From: Acanthaster planci
Taxonomy: Eukaryota > Echinodermata > Asteroidea > Valvatida > Acanthasteridae
Assembly (NCBI RefSeq): GCF_001949145.1
Contig: NW_019091362.1
Coordinates: forward strand, 6,951,862-6,989,409
DNA length: 37,548 nucleotides
Reading direction: 5' to 3'
The position numbers and the translations under genes were made by a program. Of this stretch, positions 12,001 to 19,480 are shown piece by piece (within the stretch, counting starts at the first letter, position 1; each line of letters begins with the position of its first letter). Below the pieces are notes generated by a model, which made no database searches, had not been told where the DNA came from, and saw only the letters and a list, made by a program, of their open reading frames with translations.

Positions 12001-15000
12001 TCGCCACCAATCTCTCCAGTCCCATGCCAGCATCCACGTGTTGCTGTGACAACCGCTTCAGACTGCCATCAGCTTGCCTGAAAAACAGGACCATATGTTT
12101 TTAATTAAAGTTCAATTCCCACCTTACTTCCTAGGCGTTATTCCTTGGAACCCTCCTGAATCCTCACTGCAACAAAAGCACTGATTCAGTACATCTTTGT
12201 TCATGAACTTGATAGTTTGCCAAGGGGATCAAGCCCCATGTAAAGGACTCTGATAATGGCTTGACTGAATTTTCATTAACCAGCAGAAGTGCCCACTACT
12301 GTCACCAGGTGTCGATTCGTACTTCCAAACAACAGTGATGCTCTATCCGAGCAGAGACGTACCGGTTGTGTTCCATGAAAACCAGATTCCACACCTCCAG
12401 GACATCCGAGTGCAGATCATTGACCAGATGAGAGGCATCTCGGTTACCATGCCGATCGTAATGAATCTCACTGCAGGGTCCGCAGGGGCCACTCCCCCCC
12501 ATCTCCCAGAAGTTGTCGGCGATTCCAAAAGGAAGCACTCGCTCTGGAGGCACACTGTGGAGTTGAGAGAACCACAAACAGGGAGTTATTCATAAAGCAA
12601 TAAAACCTAACTTCAAATTACTGTATCAAAAGCAAGTTCTTCCATGGGTAATTTTCATTAGGAGCCTTCTAGATTCTGATTAAAATCCAGTGCATTGTAG
12701 TTAGCAGACAGCATTCTTTGTACATGAACCAAACTCCATACCAAGTAATAGTGACTAGTTCATCTGTATTAAATCTTCCAAAATGCACTCCTCCTAACAG
12801 AGGAGTGAATTTGCTTTTATATTTCATTCTGTTGAATGATATCATATACAATCACCGTCATGACTGTCTGCGTGCTATCGGCGATCATTAAAACCACAAT
12901 GGAAACTAGGCTTCACACAAGAACCATATTTAAGGCACAGTGCATTGGATGAACCCAAGCCTGGGCTCTACGTAGTTACATGGTTTATCCTGCCACTTGC
13001 ACTGACTGCTGGTAATCCAACATCGGCAGCGGGCATTAGTCCGTGTCACTTGGACTCCACGATTGCCTTTTTAAATGTTTGGACATGGTCCACTATTTCC
13101 TGAGTGGCTACCCAAAGCTACCCACCGTTATGTCAGTTAGGAAACAGTCACTGGCATTTGTGTACAGACACGGCAGGCTTTTTGTGAATGGTCTGCTGGG
13201 AAGGCGCGTAGTGACGTCGTCCCTAGAATATCAACATACATTTTGAATGAAGAAGATGAAGAAGATGGCAACTTTGAACTCAGCCGACAAGCATTTCTGA
13301 TTTCAACGGAAAATTTGTTCCCCATATGTGAGTAAACTTTATCCCCTTCATTGTAATCTGTGATTCCCACTGAATCCCAAAGTGGTCGCATTAGACAGTT
13401 TTAGGACTGCTTGAGGGATGAATTCTGAGGATTTTGACTCAGGGAATTAGCTATTTTGAGTGAAATAAATTAATGGAAAGGAAAGCCTATTGAAGGTACC
13501 TGGACTCTCCTATCGCTCACCATGTCCAAATGTAACAAAAGGCAATTCATAGAGTCCAAGTTACTCAGGCTAAGTGCGAATCACGTTTGCTAAAAGTAGG
13601 GTTTGGATTAATGGTTCCGATGATTCGTATTTGAAAATAAATGTCAAAGTGGCAAAGATAAAAATGTGCAGAACAAAGCAAAGAAATATTGCCACCGTCT
13701 GAATGGGTTACCCAAGCTCAAGCCATATATCTCTGCACTCTGTGTCAGCCTCAAGGTTCAGTGAAGCATCACCCTTGAAGTATGTGACATAGAGCTGGTC
13801 CTCGGGTATACCATACACCCTGGTCAACAGGTCCCAGGCCATCGAACAAGCCTCTCTCTGTGAGGTAAATATCGGAGAAAGGTGAAGTTAAAACAACAAG
13901 CCAGCAATGTTTGCTGATCAAAATTTGATTGAAAATTGACGCAGCTGCTTCCCAGGCTAAGTACAGACAATCTCAGGAAGAAGTATACAGCACGTGGACA
14001 TTACAATGCCAATGACATTTCACTTATTTCACCTACTGGTTTGCAATACTTCAACTAGTGTTTTGTGATTTATCAGTGGGGGAGACCTACAGATGGTTGA
14101 AAACAGTTGAAGGACACACGAGTGCTACCAGTTTGCACCGCTCAAAGATGTTGAGTAACTTTTTGTCTGTACCTTGAAGTAGTCTCCAAATGACCAGTTG
14201 CCAAGCATTTCAAAGAATGTGTGGTGGTGTACGTCCTTTCCCACCTCATCCAAGTCATTGTGCTTGCCTCCAGCCCGGATGCACTTCTGAGAATTGACGA
14301 CGCGGCGATAGTTAGCACCCTCTGCATGGGGACTGATGGTGCCTTGAAAAATGTCCTTGAACTAGTGAAAAGGGAAAAAAGGGGTATACATGTAAGTGTT
14401 TAACCCTAACGCTAATACTGCAACAGGTTGTAACAGGTGCACCAATTAGCCGTCAAGATAATGGAAGCTATCTACAGGTGTAATCCCATATAGCAATGCC
14501 AGTGTTGGAGTTTGCGATGGCTGGCAGGTTGGCACTCTGAGGTAGTTAGGCCCTCAGGCCCAATGGGTAGTTTAACTGTTAGGTCTCATTGTACTGTGCA
14601 GACTTTTCATTTTATAAATACTGTATATTGTTAGTTTTGGGAAAGTTTCAAGCAAAAAATATTGTAGCTGGATATGAGTAGAATGGTAATGTATACGCAG
14701 CCCAACATGATTTAATAAGATCTCTTCTGCAAAACCTTTTACCAACAGAGCACAAAATGTCTTCGGGAAGATCAAGTTAGGGAAAAGACATCTTGAAGTT
14801 CAAACTGTCCAATCATTTTGAGCTTTGAGAAATGTTTCCTTCATCCGGTGAAGCTAGCATCTATTTTTCCTTTTTCTAAAACAGTTCAAACCTTTTGCTG
14901 TACTATTACCTGGTGGAGACAAGGTGGATGTGAAACCCTTTCATTTAGGCCACTTTATTAGTTCAGACAAAAAATTTTCAGCAGGTGTAACTGGTTTGGG

Positions 15001-15484
15001 GTTGCATGTATTATTTAACAAAAATACCAGCATGTTGATTTAAAATGTCATTCACTGGCCATGCTTCAGTTTTGTTTTCAGCTTTGAGCTTTTATTAATC
15101 AAACCAAGATGATTTTATCAAACCAAGATGTTTCAGAGATAACAGCTTTTCTGCAAATGGGCTTCATACCTGATTCATTCCTGCATTTGTGAAGAGCAGT
15201 GTGGGATCTCGCTGGGGTATCACAGAGGCTGAAGGTATGAAAGTGTGTCCATGCTGGTCTCTGAAATACTCAATGAAGGTCCGTCTGATCTCACTGGAGG
15301 ATAGAACAGTCCCTGCTGGTTTGCCTCCCAGTGCAACATGTGGGGAGATGGGATGGGTTTCGGAGGTGGAGCTATCACTGGACAGATGTCTCAGGGCGAG
15401 ACTACAATGCCCATGTCGGCTGTGGTACCGGCAGAACTGCAATAATGGGGGTAGCGTCCTCGAGAAGGTTACTATGGGAACCAT
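1..15484 (-). CDS. AARS2: AARS2, mitochondrial alanyl-tRNA synthetase (18 coding exons, 3' end off window)
   Basis: Charges mitochondrial tRNA-Ala with alanine in the matrix and hydrolyses mischarged Ser/Gly-tRNA. Coding exons, in transcript order: 15170-15484, 14173-14361, 13712-13857, 12363-12554, 11933-12077, 11080-11225, 10444-10570, 9663-9813, 8318-8445, 7862-8012, 7202-7371, 6013-6126, 5544-5681, 4518-4762, 3894-4056, 3049-3243, 2359-2457, 1-98. They join in frame to about 971 residues; the human protein is about 985, so little is missing. The start codon follows an in-frame TAG. Residues 1-36 lack acidic residues and are rich in Arg/His, as in a mitochondrial presequence. The class II core carries TNAGMNQ (99-105) and motif 3 GMGLER (298-303). 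The editing domain carries HTATH (668-672) and CGGIH (783-787), the four zinc-ligand positions. A C-Ala-type domain follows. The presequence separates it from cytosolic AARS1. One intron is GC-AG; all others are GT-AG. Confidence 0.96.
487..971. repeat. Long foldback inverted repeat, arms about 150 bp
   Basis: The left arm starts AGAGCACCTC at 487. The right arm is its reverse complement, ending GAGGTGCTCT at 971. The arms share long runs such as TATGGAAGCATCCAAA, AGAGCTCAACTAT and GGGCTTTTTTT. The middle is itself inverted: TGGATAAACCC near 700 pairs with GGGTTCATCCA near 768. No clear target-site duplication or coding capacity is seen. It is probably a foldback or MITE-type element. Confidence 0.8.
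1861..2281. repeat. Direct duplication plus inverted copy forming an 80-bp-arm hairpin
   Basis: A segment containing AATATGGGCGTTTCACAACA occurs at 1941 and again at 2106, a 165-bp offset. A third copy, inverted, occupies 2202-2281 and pairs with 2106-2185 across a loop of 16 bases (about 87% identity over 80 bp by eye). The offset is a multiple of three, so one plus-strand frame stays open here; I read that as accidental. Confidence 0.8.
2359..2457 (-). CDS. AARS2: AARS2 coding exon 17
   Basis: Residues 906-938, [20 protein letters not shown] through VSSEINSK. It starts and ends in phase 0. Acceptor TTTCAG, donor AAG|GTAATG. Its position and frame fit the start of the C-terminal globular domain; sequence identity alone is modest. 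Confidence 0.8.
2458..3048 (-). other. AARS2 intron 16, GC-AG type
   Basis: The intron starts GCAAGG after a CAG exon end and finishes TTTCAG. The flanking match to the GC-donor consensus (AG|GCAAG) is good. No repeat or gene is seen inside. Confidence 0.8.
3049..3243 (-). CDS. AARS2: AARS2 coding exon 16 (GC donor)
   Basis: Residues 841-905, a charged helical segment ([20 protein letters not shown] through MSKIKQ), the linker to the C-Ala domain. The only donor that keeps frame with the next exon is CAG|GCAAGG, a GC donor. Reading through adds eight residues, then a TGA. Confidence 0.88.
3894..4056 (-). CDS. AARS2: AARS2 coding exon 15
   Basis: Residues 786-840, starting IHVCNTGHI, where His 787 completes the CxxxH pair, then [13 protein letters not shown]. 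Acceptor GTGCAG, donor CAG|GTGAAT. Confidence 0.95.
4518..4762 (-). CDS. AARS2: AARS2 coding exon 14
   Basis: Residues 705-786, [19 protein letters not shown] through VELCGG. It supplies the Cys (783) of the editing-site CxxxH pair. Acceptor AATAG, donor GGAAT|GTAAGT; the next codon is split across the intron. Confidence 0.95.
5544..5681 (-). CDS. AARS2: AARS2 coding exon 13 (editing-site HTATH)
   Basis: Residues 659-704. It carries [18 protein letters not shown]; the HxxxH pair (668 and 672) supplies two zinc ligands of the editing site. [13 protein letters not shown] follows. Acceptor CCCAG, donor ATG|GTAGGC. Confidence 0.96.
6013..6126 (-). CDS. AARS2: AARS2 coding exon 12
   Basis: Residues 621-658, [20 protein letters not shown] through DNLMLFLNK, part of the editing-domain barrel. 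Acceptor TGTAG, donor AAG|GTGAGT. Confidence 0.92.
6228..6546. repeat. 21-bp minisatellite in AARS2 intron 11, interrupted by gap
   Basis: Tandem units of about 21 bp with consensus ACCATCACCAGACCTCACAAG run from 6228 to 6412. They resume at 6517 after the N run and end near 6546. Variants include CACGAG, CATGAT and AACATC. The unit is a multiple of three, so long open frames appear in the array but are not genes. Confidence 0.93.
6413..6516. other. Assembly gap (104 N)
   Basis: Unresolved bases inside the 21-bp minisatellite in AARS2 intron 11. The gap is probably a collapsed or unassembled part of the array, so true length is unknown. No exon is missing: exons 11 and 12 join in phase. Confidence 0.98.
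7202..7371 (-). CDS. AARS2: AARS2 coding exon 11
   Basis: Residues 564-620. It contains [21 protein letters not shown], split by conserved AlaRS beta-barrel residues (FYxExGGQxxD). Acceptor TGTAG, donor GAG|GTAAAA. Confidence 0.94.
7862..8012 (-). CDS. AARS2: AARS2 coding exon 10
   Basis: Residues 514-564, [17 protein letters not shown] through [11 protein letters not shown], leading into the editing domain. Acceptor TCACAG, donor ACG|GTGAGA; it ends in phase 1. Confidence 0.93.
8318..8445 (-). CDS. AARS2: AARS2 coding exon 9
   Basis: Residues 471-513, [18 protein letters not shown], then the [19 protein letters not shown] segment. This is the AlaRS YDTYGFPxDLT region. Acceptor TACAG, donor GAG|GTAAGA. 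Confidence 0.95.
8495..9065. repeat. GTCATCACA-type minisatellite with higher-order repeats, AARS2 intron 8
   Basis: About 570 bp is built of roughly 10-bp degenerate units (AGTCATCACA, CGTCACCATT, AGCCATCTTT). A longer block starting GAGCCATCTTTAGTCATCAC or AAGCCATCTTT recurs near 8611, 8690 and 8770, so there is a higher-order period of about 70-80 bp. It is intronic and has no coding capacity. Confidence 0.88.
9563..9645 (+). repeat. Possible degenerate tRNA-derived SINE head
   Basis: GATAGCTCAGTGAGC resembles a Pol III A box (TAGCTCAGT). GGTTGTGGGTCCCAATCC, some 60 bases on, resembles a B box (GGTTCNANNCC). There is no cloverleaf that I can close and no tail, so this would be a relic. 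It lies in AARS2 intron 8 beside exon 8. Confidence 0.35.
9663..9813 (-). CDS. AARS2: AARS2 coding exon 8
   Basis: Residues 421-471, [18 protein letters not shown], then [16 protein letters not shown] as in other AlaRS proteins. Acceptor TTACAG, donor ACAG|GTACAG; it ends in phase 1. Confidence 0.95.
10444..10570 (-). CDS. AARS2: AARS2 coding exon 7
   Basis: Residues 378-420, with [18 protein letters not shown], the conserved AlaRS YVLRRxxRRAxR region. Acceptor AACAG, donor TTG|GTAAGC. Confidence 0.95.
11007..11038. repeat. Perfect 13-bp hairpin beside AARS2 exon 6 donor
   Basis: TTTTTGGACACCT, loop CTACGC, AGGTGTCCAAAAA. The arms are perfectly complementary. In the pre-mRNA it lies about 40 bases inside intron 6, downstream of the 5' splice site at 11079. 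Confidence 0.8.
11080..11225 (-). CDS. AARS2: AARS2 coding exon 6
   Basis: Residues 330-378: an insert-like [10 protein letters not shown], then [19 protein letters not shown] and [16 protein letters not shown], the tRNA-recognition helical region. Acceptor TGCAG, donor GG|GTAAGA. A perfect 13-bp hairpin lies just inside the following intron. Confidence 0.94.
11933..12077 (-). CDS. AARS2: AARS2 coding exon 5
   Basis: Residues 281-329. It contains class II motif 3, [13 protein letters not shown], with the ATP-binding Arg at 303. Acceptor TTTCAG, donor AGT|GTAAGT, ending in phase 0. Confidence 0.95.
12363..12554 (-). CDS. AARS2: AARS2 coding exon 4
   Basis: Residues 217-281, [10 protein letters not shown] through NLVFMEHNR. 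It includes the conserved DNFWEMG and [12 protein letters not shown] segments of the alanine/ATP site. Acceptor CCACAG, donor CG|GTACGT. Confidence 0.95.
12555..13711 (-). other. AARS2 intron 3, no gene seen
   Basis: This 1.16-kb intron holds a small inverted repeat (CACTCCTC/GAGGAGTG near 12785-12806) and an open frame at 13137-13391 on the minus strand that I do not support as a gene. Nothing else is recognised. Confidence 0.6.
13712..13857 (-). CDS. AARS2: AARS2 coding exon 3
   Basis: Residues 169-217, [17 protein letters not shown] through CRDIWLELG, part of the AlaRS catalytic core. Acceptor CACAG, donor GG|GTAACC; it ends in phase 2. Confidence 0.93.
14173..14361 (-). CDS. AARS2: AARS2 coding exon 2
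   Basis: Residues 106-168, starting FKDIFQG. It holds the segment [17 protein letters not shown] followed by [19 protein letters not shown], the motif 2 region of the AlaRS catalytic site. Acceptor CTAG, donor AAG|GTACAG, phase 0 at both ends. Confidence 0.95.
14362..15169 (-). other. AARS2 intron 1, no feature seen
   Basis: This 808-bp AT-rich intron runs between exons 1 and 2, with donor GTATGA and acceptor CACTAG. I see no repeat or coding potential. Confidence 0.6.
15170..15484 (-). CDS. AARS2: AARS2 coding exon 1
   Basis: Residues 1-105. It contains the candidate mitochondrial presequence and then the start of the aminoacylation core ([12 protein letters not shown], ending TNAGMNQ). 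The donor reads CAG|GTATGA. An in-frame TAG lies 24 bases before the ATG, which supports this start. Confidence 0.94.
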
Positions 15485-16118
15485 GATGAAGCAGTAGTTT
15501 GGTTGCTACATGTTGAATACCAGGCCACTTTACTACGGGAGATAAAGAAATCAAATTTGTGTACAATTAAAACCTTAACAACCCACTACGTATGCGCAAA
15601 AAATGTCGAGCTTAAAAAACAATGATACATGATTTGCATTGTGTAATGCGAAAATACTCCAGGATTTATGAAGCGCCCTCGCAGCTTTTGGCGTTCACTT
15701 GTTTTGGTCTCTGCGTAAATATGAAATATTACTGCGTATATAGTATATCTTGGCTCGTTTTGCAAAAGAAGTCAATTTGGTGATTCAACAAGGCACTCTG
15801 GTTAAAAAATCATAGAAACATGTTTGCTACGCATGCAGAGAAGGCTCACTTGGAAGTATTACATGTACATGAGAACTAGCAACCAGTCCCCGATGTCCAT
15901 ACTGGCCTACACTGTGTTTCTGAGGAGCAGGTACCTGCTTGACCAAACTGGCTCAATGCCAGAAATATAGTACAGGTACAGACAGGGTAAACGGTTAAAG
16001 TGTCCAATATCCCAAAGTAAGGATGCAACATTCAGTCTCCCTGTAGTAACTGCTGTTCTGTGAAAAACCTACCCAAAGGACCACCCATTGTTCTAAGGAT
16101 TTGAAGAAACCCCCAATT
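15485..16118. promoter_or_regulatory. AARS2 5' flank and presumed promoter
   Basis: The sequence immediately upstream of the AARS2 start must hold its 5' UTR and promoter. No TATA box at a usual position is obvious. An octamer-like ATTTGCAT occurs near 15634. AGCAGGTACCTGCT near 15928 is a 14-bp palindrome. The transcription start cannot be fixed from sequence. Confidence 0.35.
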
Positions 16119-16608
16119 TAGGGCTGAGTCAATTCAAATAATTCACTATTCAAATATTCAACCTTCAATTTGATCAAATATTCAAATATTCGGCCATACC
16201 TACTGGCAGATTGTTGATAAACAAACCATATACAAAATCAGTAGCAATAACACACACATTTGTACATTATGATCAATATAATAGCTTCTCATATCTAGAA
16301 GTATCTCCAGCCACAATTTAGCAAGCTTTAAGAGATGAACAAGACTTCTTGCCCTGTTGAAAATTTCTATTTCTTTTAAATTGTTTAATGAATAAGTTTC
16401 TTTTTAAATCGTTGTAAGATTTCTGATGCTTTTCATTTGAACCTGCTTAAAACAAGCCTCCACAGTGCAATTGTTCTCATTGAAAACAACAGAATTTTTC
16501 CTTTCCTTTTCAAGAATTTTGCATTCAAATAATCAATTCGAAAAATAATATTCTAATATTCGACAATCGATCAAATGTTCGGTTATTCAGATATTCGGCA
16601 CAGCCCTA
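16119..16608 (+). mobile_element. hAT-like non-autonomous element, copy 1
   Basis: About 490 bp starts TAGGGCTGAGTCAATTC and ends GGCACAGCCCTA, so the termini are inverted repeats of TAGGGCTGNGYC. The subterminal DNA is rich in ATATTCGAAT-like motifs. Flanks CCCCAATT (16111-16118) and CTCCAAAT (16609-16616) look like a diverged 8-bp target duplication, as hAT elements make. It has no transposase reading frame. A second copy lies inverted at 30565-31032. Confidence 0.8.
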
Positions 16609-16784
16609 CTCCAAATCATCCCGGTGATAGTGCTGATGTGTGTACTACGTGTACCCGATGCACTACAGGTCATCTGTGCTGTGCATGACTTGTGCATTCA
16701 TTTTATGAAGTGGTACACAGGTGAAGTAAGTCTTTATGGCGTATCTGCTCGTCACACACACTGCAGACTAAAACTTGATTCAGT

Positions 16785-16965
16785 TGAACGTACAAGTCCA
16801 ATGGAATGGTTCTGATGGTTCTCAAGTTCTTGGACTTATACGTCTCTCTCTAAAAAAAATCCATGCCGCCTGATACCCTGTGCACCACTACCTACAGAAC
16901 TGTGGGGTTCGACGTCTGCTGTGTAAGGACGCACATGTAGTTCTGGAAGTAGGGGTAGTGCACCA
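16785..16965. repeat. Two adjacent imperfect hairpins
   Basis: CGTACAAGTCCA (about 16789) pairs with TGGACTTATACG (about 16831), 11 of 12 positions. Next, GTGCACCACTACCTACAGAACT (split: GTGCACCACTAC, CTACAGAACT) pairs imperfectly with AGTTCTGGAAGTAGGGGTAGTGCAC near 16938-16962 (AGTTCTG and GTAGTGCAC match). The region is intergenic and of unknown origin. Confidence 0.5.
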
Positions 16966-17239
16966 ACCCAGAGACTATTCTCAAAAAATCTGTTATCTAA
17001 GTGAATACCTCAATATTTTGCTGCTAAACTAGACATTTTAGGGCGTAGAAGGAAATAGAAGGAAAAATTAGATTTACGCGGTCAGACTCATCTAACCAGA
17101 TGACAATGACATTCTTTTGTCAAACTCCAGGCTTAATTCTCAGGAAGAGAGCAGGGTTTGATTTTTGAGGGAAACTATGGGGCGAAAATGACAACATCGA
17201 CACAGACCATGCATGCACACATCCGCTAAAAAAAACATG

Positions 17240-17515
17240 GCGATACTGTTAAAACGTGCTTGGTAGATTCTCTCTGATTGGTAACAGAAAAGTTTCATTA
17301 AAAAGCCTTCCTCTGATTGGTTGAGATGAGGCAATTGGGGAGTAAGCGTATTGAAAATAACAGCCAGACCACATGCGCATGTGTGCACATGGTGATATAG
17401 TAAAACCTGCTTGGTAAGATCTCTGATTGGTTGGAAACATGCAAAGGGCATGTGCGTGTGTGTCCAGTTGACCTTGCGTTTATGTTGAAAGATATAGGTA
17501 TTAAAGAAAGTCATA
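17240..17515. repeat. Diverged short duplication with CTCTGATTGGT motif
   Basis: Segments near 17243-17282 and 17392-17433 share the order AAAAC.TGCTTGGTA.GAT then CTCTGATTGGT. A third TCTGATTGGTTGAGA lies near 17311. These are intergenic, non-coding relics of a tandem duplication. Confidence 0.5.
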
Positions 17516-17572
17516 TTTTTTCTCCTGATTCAGTCTTCCAAATGTGACCCAAATACTATGAAATATAGAGTT

Positions 17573-17894
17573 GTTACGCTCCAACTGTAGTTGGAGCGTA
17601 ACATAGCATCAGTCCCAACTATAGTTGGGACTGTCCCAACTAGAGTGCTACAGTTGGGCCGGTCCAACTACAGCACTGAGGTCCAGTGTGTACATGCCCA
17701 GCATGTGCCAAAGAAAGTCATATTTTTTCATCTTATACTGAATTGTGTCAAGTGTGAGATGCATAAACTTGGATAAGGTTGAGATATTTTCTATAGAAAT
17801 TGGTCAACAATAGTTGGGCCAGCCCAACTGCAGCACTACAGTTCGGGCTGTCCCAGCTATAGTTGGGACAGATGCTATAGTTGGGGCGTAATTA
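17573..17894. mobile_element. Palindrome-rich foldback/MITE-like element
   Basis: The left end is a near-perfect 30-bp palindrome (17573-17602) with arms GTTACGCTCCAACT and AGTTGGAGCGTAAC. CCCAACTATAGTTGGGAC-type palindromes follow. The right end (about 17805-17894) carries the same motifs in inverted order, ending TAGTTGGGGCGTAATTAC. The ends can pair over about 90 bp with mismatches. A 20-bp direct repeat, AAAGAAAGTCATATTTTTTC, lies at 17503 outside and 17711 inside. There is no coding capacity. Confidence 0.7.
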
Positions 17895-19334
17895 CAGGGT
17901 CATGACAGTCAAGAGATATTGCCGTCTTAGGGGCCAACCTAAGTTTAAGGCTTAATCACTAAAACTAAAAACAGGGCTCGGGTTCCGCAGTTTACAAACC
18001 CCCATTTTAGGACATTTTATTTCTTTCAGATGGCTAACATATATATGGGTTACTGCAAGGGGAACTTAGTGGCATCTGTACGGCCCCATTCTTTCCATAA
18101 GCATTATTAACGTTGTCATAGGCCCCCGAATTTAGTACGCCTAGGCCCTAAGTTGATGATCATGTCGGTGAAGCCTTACGCCGGTAACGTAAACCACGGC
18201 GTAAACGTTAGTTTGATTGTCGGAGTATGTTCCGTTATTTGAAATGTCTCACACCATACCATTTTCTGCAAAAACTCACCAGTACATCAAGACACTTAAC
18301 CAACAAAACATGAGAAGTTTGTTAAATTTATGGCTCAATTTATGAGGCGAATGAAAGCGGAAAGCTACAGCAAGTGCCAGCCACTGCCGCCATGTTTACA
18401 TTCCTAACGTTGAGGGCGCTTTAGTTGTAAACAAACGCACGTGCTTCCTAGAAAGTCTGTGATCATAATTGTGTTACTTCACGTTCTTGATAAAAATAAG
18501 TCATGCAGCAGCGTTTATTTCTTCTTCACTGTCATTTTCTGTAAAGTCGTTTTTTGTGGTAGGGCTTGTGACTACTGACAAGAAATGTTAAGATCTACTC
18601 TAAACCAACTAACCAACCAATTATTGAATTGAGTTTAATTAATTGTAGAAACGTGGACATCATTTTTCACATTTCCAAAAATCTGTGCCTAATGAACATT
18701 TTTAGGACAACCAACTATGAAACCAATGAATGCGTATGTAAAGACAAGATTGACAATTAAAAATCACTGCATTTAATGACTCATTCTTTTTCCTACAAAT
18801 TTACATTCAACTCTGCCAAAATTGAACACAGGACTATTTACAAATATTTAAAGTTATTCAAAAGTGAATATAAACTTACATATAAAAAATGAAGTATCCT
18901 TCTGTCTATTCTTCAATTCTTTCAAATAAAGATTGCTTAAAGTTTTATTTTTAGTCTTACATATGCATGAATGTTTGATAATCTAAGGACTTTATTTGTC
19001 ATCACAAATGGAGGTTTGAAAAAATTACCCTTAAAATGGAAATCTTAAAGTGGAATCATCAATTTGTCTTATGTTATCGACATTTTAAGTGCAAGGATGT
19101 ACCATTCTACATTCTTAATAACCCTCTCAGCACCATCTGCATGTGCATGTAAGTAAGGCTTTGAATCTCCACATACTTTCCATACACAACCAAGCAGCCA
19201 GACATCACCCAAGATCTGAAGGCATGAGACGTTGTCTTGAATAACCTGCAAATGGGACTGCCAGGGTTAGGGCACGGGGTCTGTTGCCTCAAGCTAACCT
19301 GGGCCCACCCCAAGTAAAGTGGAGTGGTTCTGCT
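17895..19334. other. Intergenic and 3' UTR region, no gene supported
   Basis: About 1.4 kb lies downstream of the minus-strand gene that ends at 19335. Minus-strand AATAAA hexamers occur at 18991-18996 and 18944-18949, within 400 bases of that stop codon. No coding exon with acceptable splice sites is seen. Confidence 0.5.
18991..18996 (-). terminator. Candidate poly(A) signal for the 303-residue gene
   Basis: AATAAA on the minus strand, about 340 bases past the stop at 19335. A second AATAAA is at 18944-18949. It is a hexamer match only; usage is unproven. Confidence 0.4.
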
Positions 19335-19480
19335 CTATTCACAAAAGCCATCTTTGTGTTTGTATCTACTGGACACGGCTTGTACCTCAACTTGCAAGGG
19401 GCGTGTTCTGCTGTTGATTGATTGTTCATACATCTGTCTTCCTCCGTAACGGCCCATCACAGTGAGAGTTGCATCAGTGC
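19335..19480 (-). CDS. Unrecognised minus-strand gene, last coding exon
   Basis: Residues 256-303, TDATLTVMGRYGGRQMYEQS through KHKDGFCE, then TAG. Acceptor TTTCAG joins in phase with exon 4. Confidence 0.8.

Noticed and set aside
13137-13391. 84-codon open frame on the minus strand in AARS2 intron 3
   Set aside because: No recognisable domain and no matching splice sites. AARS2 exons 3 and 4 already join in phase without it.
17140-17514. 124-codon open frame on the minus strand
   Set aside because: It overlaps a diverged non-coding duplication, has repeated peptides from the repeat and no known domain.
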